A stretch of DNA of 64,000 bases from Cladorhizidae sp. MBARI D1340-BT2 (Eukaryota; Porifera; Demospongiae; Poecilosclerida; Cladorhizidae), in contig JAQNBH010000003.1 of NCBI GenBank assembly GCA_028752905.1, positions 37,942,472 to 38,006,471 of the forward strand. Reading direction: 5' to 3'. The translations under genes and the position numbers were made by a program. This document shows, in pieces, positions 58,901-64,000 of the stretch. Numbering within the stretch: position 1 is the stretch's first letter; each line of letters opens with the position of its first letter. The notes under the pieces are model-generated. The model was not told the origin of the DNA. It worked only from the letters and a program-made list of their open reading frames with translations, and made no database searches.

Positions 58901-60450
58901 ACCTAGCATGGTTATACAATTAGCATGGTTATACACCTAGCATGGTTATATACCTAGCATAGCTATACACCTAGCATGGTTATACACCTAGCATGGTTAT
59001 ATACCTAGCATGGTTATACACCTAGCATGGTTATATACCTAGCATAGTTATACACTTAGCATGGTTATACACCTATCATGGTTATATACCTAGCATGGTT
59101 ATATACCTAGCATGGTTATATACCTAGCATGGTTATATACCTAGCATAGTTATACACCTAGCATGGTTATACAATTAGCATGGTTATACACCTAGCATGG
59201 TTATATACCTAGCATAGTTATACACCTAGCATGGTTATACACCGAGCATGGTTATATACCTAGCATGGTTATATACCTAGCATGGTTATATACCTAGCAT
59301 GGTTATACACCTAGCATGGTTATATACCTAGTATTGTTATATACCTAGCATGGTTATATACCTAGCATGGTTATATATCTGGCATAGTTATACACCTAGC
59401 ATGGTTATACAATTAGCATGGTTATACACCTAGCATGGTTATATACCTAGCATGGTTATATACCTAGCATGGTTATATACCTAGCATGGTTATACACCTA
59501 GCATGGTTATATACCTAGCATGGTTATACACCTAGCATGGTTATATACCTAGCATGGTTATATACCTAGCATATTTATACACCTAGCATGGTTATACAAT
59601 TAACATGGTTATACACCTAGCATGATTATATACCTAGCATGGTTATATACCTAGCATGGTTATATACCTAGCATGGTTATATACCTAGCATAGTTATACA
59701 CCTAGCATGGTTATACAATTAGCATGGTTATACACCTAGCATGGTTATATACCTAGCATAGTTATACACCTAGCATGGTTATACACCGAGCATGGTTATA
59801 TACCTAGCATGGTTATATATCTAGCATGGTTATATACCTAGCATGGTTATATATCTGGCAGAGTTATACACCTAGCATGGTTAAACAATTAGCATGGTTA
59901 TACACCTAGCATGGTTATATACCTAGCATGTTTATATACCTAGCATGGTTATATACCTAGCATGTTTATACACCTAGCATGGTTATACACCTAGCATGGT
60001 TATACACCTAGCATGGTTATATACATAGCATGGTTATATACCTAGCATGGTTATATACCTAGCATAGTTATACACCTAGCATGCTTATACAATTAGCATG
60101 GTTATACACCTAGCATGGTTATATACCTAGCATAGTTATACACTTAGCATGGTTATACACCTATCATGGTTATATACCTAGCATGGTTATATACCTAGCA
60201 TGGTTATATACCTAGCATGGTTATATACCTAGCATAGTTATACACCTAGCATGGTTATACAATTAGCATGGTTATACACCTAGCATGGTTATATACCTAG
60301 CATAGTTATACACCTAGCATGGTTATACACCGAGCATGGTTATATACCTAGCATGGTTATATACCTAGCATGGTTATATACCTAGCATGGTTATACACCT
60401 AGCATGGTTATATACGTAGTATGGTTATATACCTAGCATGGTTATATACC
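55910..60450. repeat. 4,544-bp HOR, copy 1
   Basis: Markers recur 4,544 bp downstream: CACCAAG 55,937 to 60,481, TATTCC 56,003 to 60,547, ATAATT 56,376 to 60,920 and 57,678 to 62,222, the TAGCATTAGCAT monomer 56,971 to 61,515, and GCTACC 58,031 to 62,575. The GATTGG monomer before the first ATAATT (about 56,352) is shared by both copies and not seen elsewhere. The right part of this copy, from about 59.1 kb, is itself the source of the 3,541-bp repeat that ends the window. Confidence 0.86.
56971..56993. repeat. 23-bp monomer (+6), TAGCATTAGCAT type
   Basis: The last six bases of a T monomer (TAGCAT) are duplicated. The only other example is at 61,515-61,537, 4,544 bp away. Confidence 0.9.
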
Positions 60451-62660
60451 TAGCATGGTTATATACCTAGCATGGTTATACACCAAGCATGGTTATATAC
60501 CTAGCATGGTTATATACCTAGCATGGTTATATACCTAGCATGGTTATATTCCTAGCATGGTTATACACCTAGCATGGTTATATACCTAGCATGGTTATAT
60601 ACCTAGCATGGTTATATACCTAGCATGGTTATATACCTAGAATGGTTATACACCTAGCATGGTTATACAATTAGCATGGTTATACACCTAGCATGGTTAT
60701 ATACCTAGCATAGTTATACACCTAGCATGGTTATACACCTACCATGGTTATATACCTAGCATGGTTATATACCTAGCATGGTTATATACCTAGCATGGTT
60801 ATATACCTAGCATAGTTATACACCTAGCATGGTTATACACCTAGCATGGTTATATACCTAGCATGTTTATACACCTAGCATGGTTATATACCTAGATTGG
60901 TTATACACCTAGCATGGTTATAATTATACCTAGCATGGTTATATACCTAGCGTGGTTATACACCTAGCATGGTTATATACCTAGCATGGTTATACACCTA
61001 GCATGGTTAAACAATTAGCATGGTTATACACCTAGCATGTTTATATACATAGCATAGTTATACACCTAGTATGGTTATACACCTAGCATGGTTATATACC
61101 TAGCATGGTTATATACCTAGCATGGTTATATACCTAGCATGATTATATACCTAGCATAGTTATACACCTAGCATGGTTATACAATTAGCATGGTTATACA
61201 CCTAGCATGGTTATATACCTAGCATGGTTATATACCTAGCATAGTTATACACCTATCATGGTTATACACCTAGCATGGTTATATACCTAGCATGGTTATA
61301 TACCTAGCATGGTTATATACCTAGCATGGTTATATACCTAGCATGGTTATATACCTAGCATAGTTATACACCTAGCATGGTTATACAATTAGCATGGTTA
61401 TACACCTAGCATGGTTATATACCTAGCATGGTTATATACCTAGCATAGTTGTACACCTAGCATGGTTATACACCTAGCATGGTTATACACCTAGCATGGT
61501 TATATACCTAGCATGGTTATATACCTAGCATTAGCATGGTTATATACCTAGCATAGTTATACACCTAGCATGCTTATACAATTAGCATGGTTATATACCT
61601 AGCATGGTTATATACCTAGCATAGTTATACACTTAGCATGGTTATACACCTATCATGGTTATATACCTAGCATGGTTATATACCTAGCATGGTTATATAC
61701 CTAGCATGGTTATATACCTAGCATAGTTATACACCTAGCATGGTTATACAATTAGCATGGTTATACACCTAGCATGGTTATATACCTAGCATAGTTATAC
61801 ACCTAGCATGGTTATACACTGAGCATGGTTATATACCTAGCATGGTTATATACCTAGCATGGTTATACACCTAGCATGGTTATATACCTAGCATGGTTAT
61901 ATACCTAGCATGGTTATATACTTAGCATGGTTATATACCTAGCATATTTATACACCTAGCATGGTTATACAATTAACATGGTTATACACCTAACATGGTT
62001 ATATACCTAGCATAGCTAAACACCTAGCATGGTTATACACCTAGCATGGTTATATACCTAGCATGGTTATATACCTAGCATGGTTATATACCTAGCATGG
62101 TTATATACCTAGCATGGTTATACACCTAGCATGGTTATATACCTAGCATGGTTATATACCTAGCATAGTTATACACCTAGCATGGTTATATACCTAGCTT
62201 GTTTATACACCTAGCATGGTTATAATTATACCTAGCATGGTTATATACCTAGCGTGGTTATACACCTAGCATGGTTATATACCTAGCATAGTTATACACC
62301 TAGCATGGTTATACACCTAGCATGGTTATATACCTAGCATGGTTATATTCTTAGCATGGTTATATACCTTGCATGGTTATATACCTAGCATGGTTATATA
62401 CCTAGCATGGTTATACACCTAGCATGGTTATATACCTAGCATGGTTATATACCTAGCAAGGTCATACACCTAGCATGGTTATATACTTAGCATGGTTATA
62501 TACCTAGCATGGTTATATACCTAGCATGGTTATATACCTAGCATAGTTATACACCTAGCATGGTTATACAATTAGCTACCTAGCATAGTTATACACCTAG
62601 TATGGTTATACACCTAGCATGGTTATATACCTAGCATGGTTATATACCTAGCATGGTTAT
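60450..62660. repeat. 4,544-bp HOR, copy 2 (cut short)
   Basis: This is the second copy of the 55.9-60.4 kb unit, followed only to about 62,660. There it switches to matching 59.1 kb at an offset of 3,541 bp. The difference between the two offsets, 1,003 bp, is exactly 59 monomers, so the switch is in register with the 17-bp unit. Confidence 0.82.
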
Positions 62661-64000
62661 ATACCTAGCATGGTTATATACCTAGCATAGTTATACACCT
62701 AGCATGGTTATACAATTAGCATGGTTATACACCTAGCATGGTTATATACCTAGCATAGTTATACACCTAGCATGGTTATACACCGAGCATGGTTATATAC
62801 CTAGCATGGTTATATACCTAGCATGGTTATATACCTAGCATGGTTATACACCTAGCATGGTTATATACCTAGTATTGTTATATACCTAGCATGGTTATAT
62901 ACCTAGCATGGTTATATATCTGGCATAGTTATACACCTAGCATGGTTATACAATTAGCATGGTTATACACCTAGCATGGTTATATACCTAGCATGGTTAT
63001 ATACCTAGCATGGTTATATACCTAGCATGGTTATACACCTAGCATGGTTATATACCTAGCATGGTTATACACCTAGCATGGTTATATACCTAGCATGGTT
63101 ATATACCTAGCATATTTATACACCTAGCATGGTTATACAATTAACATGGTTATACACCTAGCATGATTATATACCTAGCATGGTTATATACCTAGCATGG
63201 TTATATACCTAGCATGGTTATATACCTAGCATAGTTATACACCTAGCATGGTTATACAATTAGCATGGTTATACACCTAGCATGGTTATATACCTAGCAT
63301 AGTTATACACCTAGCATGGTTATACACCGAGCATGGTTATATACCTAGCATGGTTATATATCTAGCATGGTTATATACCTAGCATGGTTATATATCTGGC
63401 AGAGTTATACACCTAGCATGGTTAAACAATTAGCATGGTTATACACCTAGCATGGTTATATACCTAGCATGTTTATATACCTAGCATGGTTATATACCTA
63501 GCATGTTTATACACCTAGCATGGTTATACACCTAGCATGGTTATACACCTAGCATGGTTATATACATAGCATGGTTATATACCTAGCATGGTTATATACC
63601 TAGCATAGTTATACACCTAGCATGCTTATACAATTAGCATGGTTATACACCTAGCATGGTTATATACCTAGCATAGTTATACACTTAGCATGGTTATACA
63701 CCTATCATGGTTATATACCTAGCATGGTTATATACCTAGCATGGTTATATACCTAGCATGGTTATATACCTAGCATAGTTATACACCTAGCATGGTTATA
63801 CAATTAGCATGGTTATACACCTAGCATGGTTATATACCTAGCATAGTTATACACCTAGCATGGTTATACACCGAGCATGGTTATATACCTAGCATGGTTA
63901 TATACCTAGCATGGTTATATACCTAGCATGGTTATACACCTAGCATGGTTATATACGTAGTATGGTTATATACCTAGCATGGTTATATACCTAGCATGGT
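62660..64000. repeat. Start of a further HOR copy (3,541-bp offset), runs off the window
   Basis: Four markers match at 3,541 bp: GTATTG 59,331 to 62,872, GAGTTATAC after CTGGCA 59,861 to 63,402, TTAAACAATT 59,881 to 63,422 and TACGTAG 60,413 to 63,954. The copy is still matching at the last bases, so the array continues to the right of the window. Confidence 0.85.

Larger units (their letters stand above)
1..64000. repeat. 17-bp tandem satellite array filling the window
   Basis: The sequence is a head-to-tail array of a 17-bp monomer with + strand consensus GGTTATATACCTAGCAT. It runs from the first base to the last with no unique interruption, so both array ends lie outside the window. All monomers are in the same orientation. 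Most differ from consensus at zero to three positions. The commonest change is T8 to C (TATACC to TACACC). Composition is about 35% GC for the consensus and 41% for the C8 form. There is no CpG in the consensus and little strand skew (3 G, 3 C, 5 A, 6 T). Stops recur in all six frames: TAG within CCTAGC on the + strand, TAG and TAA on the - strand. I infer a eukaryotic heterochromatic satellite. I do not recognise the monomer as a named family, and I see no gene anywhere in the 64 kb. Confidence 0.98.
1..64000. repeat. Intermediate periodicity: ordered groups of 10-18 monomers
   Basis: Monomer variants are not in random order. The N variant (TACAATTAG) recurs throughout, nearly always after an 'a' monomer (AGTTATACACC) and before an A monomer and then a T monomer. 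This a-N-A-T header is often followed by a-A and then three to five consensus T monomers. Spacing between successive N cores is a whole number of monomers. From 58,169 to 59,597 I read steps of 187, 170, 187, 204, 255, 238 and 187 bp. From 40,344 to 41,211 I read 170, 170 + 51, 170 and 306 bp. The header therefore marks a second repeat level of roughly 170-300 bp, between the 17-bp monomer and the kilobase-scale HORs. Some N monomers carry G2 to C (the C variant, creating GCATGC), others A in place of G14 (TTAACAT). Confidence 0.85.

Noticed and set aside
1..64000. CRISPR array
   Set aside because: The repeats are directly adjacent 17-mers with no unique spacers, and there are no cas genes.
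1..64000. Telomeric repeat array
   Set aside because: There is no TTAGGG, TTTAGGG, TTAGG or similar G-rich unit, and the G content is evenly split between strands.
1..64000. Protein-coding tandem repeat gene
   Set aside because: A stop occurs in each monomer and 17 is not divisible by 3, so all frames are closed about every 51 bp. Monomers that lose TAG (CTATCAT, CCGAGC, CTGGCAT) extend an open frame only to roughly 100 bp.
1..64000. TATA boxes or promoters at TATATA
   Set aside because: TATATA is part of the consensus and occurs in most monomers. Nothing distinguishes any one copy as a promoter.
1..64000. Plasmid-type iterons (17-22 bp direct repeats of an origin)
   Set aside because: The unit length fits, but thousands of copies over 64 kb with higher-order structure and no rep gene do not.
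1..64000. CENP-B box as proof of a centromere
   Set aside because: The required TTCG and CGGG elements are absent from the consensus and from the variants I noticed. A centromeric role is possible but unsupported.
1..64000. A hidden gene system or RNA gene inside the array
   Set aside because: I scanned for stretches departing from the monomer and found only single odd-length monomers (14-25 bp). No segment is long enough or different enough to hold one.

Overview
The whole window is one uninterrupted satellite DNA array. Its unit is a 17-bp monomer, GGTTATATACCTAGCAT on the + strand, repeated head to tail about 3,760 times (64,000/17). It runs off both ends of the window, and I found no unique sequence, gene, RNA gene, transposon or CRISPR array. 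Each monomer carries TAG on the + strand and TAG plus TAA on the - strand. Because 17 is not a multiple of 3, these stops fall in all six frames about every 51 bases, so the array cannot encode a protein of ordinary length.

Sixty-four kilobases of short satellite with higher-order structure is typical of eukaryotic heterochromatin (centromeric, pericentromeric, subtelomeric or sex-chromosome blocks) and not of a bacterial or viral genome. I do not recognise the monomer and cannot name a species or chromosome region. The consensus is about 35-41% GC and contains no CpG.

There are three nested levels. (1) The 17-bp monomer has a few recurring variants, which I name here by position (G1 G2 T3 T4 A5 T6 A7 T8 A9 C10 C11 T12 A13 G14 C15 A16 T17). 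'T' is the consensus. 'A' has C8 (TACACC). 'a' has A1 plus C8 (AGTTATACACC). 'N' has C8 A10 T11 (TACAATTAG). 'C' is N with C2, which makes GCATGC. (2) Ordered groups of about 10-18 monomers (170-306 bp) carry a recurring header a-N-A-T, usually followed by a-A and a run of T monomers. (3) Higher-order repeats (HORs) of about 2.0-4.8 kb are recognisable by rare private variants and by odd-length monomers.

HOR layout by eye (edges within tens of bases): 1-1,155 is a segment also present at about 11.93, 24.32 and 29.12 kb. 542-9,033 is two copies of a 4.24-kb unit containing an inner 2,069-bp unit. 9.9-23.7 kb is a mosaic with offsets of 8,414, 3,873, 4,676/4,132 and 3,500. 23.69-33.30 kb is two copies of a 4,802-bp unit. 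33.3-36.3 kb is mosaic. 36.3-41.3 kb has about 2.5-kb copies. 40.2-48.7 kb is two copies of 4,312 bp. 47.7-55.9 kb is two copies of 4,107 bp. 55.9-62.7 kb has a 4,544-bp period, which passes into a 3,541-bp period running off the right edge. Successive blocks overlap, and their lengths often differ by whole numbers of monomers. That is what repeated in-register unequal exchange would leave. All offsets were obtained by matching rare variants by hand, not by alignment.
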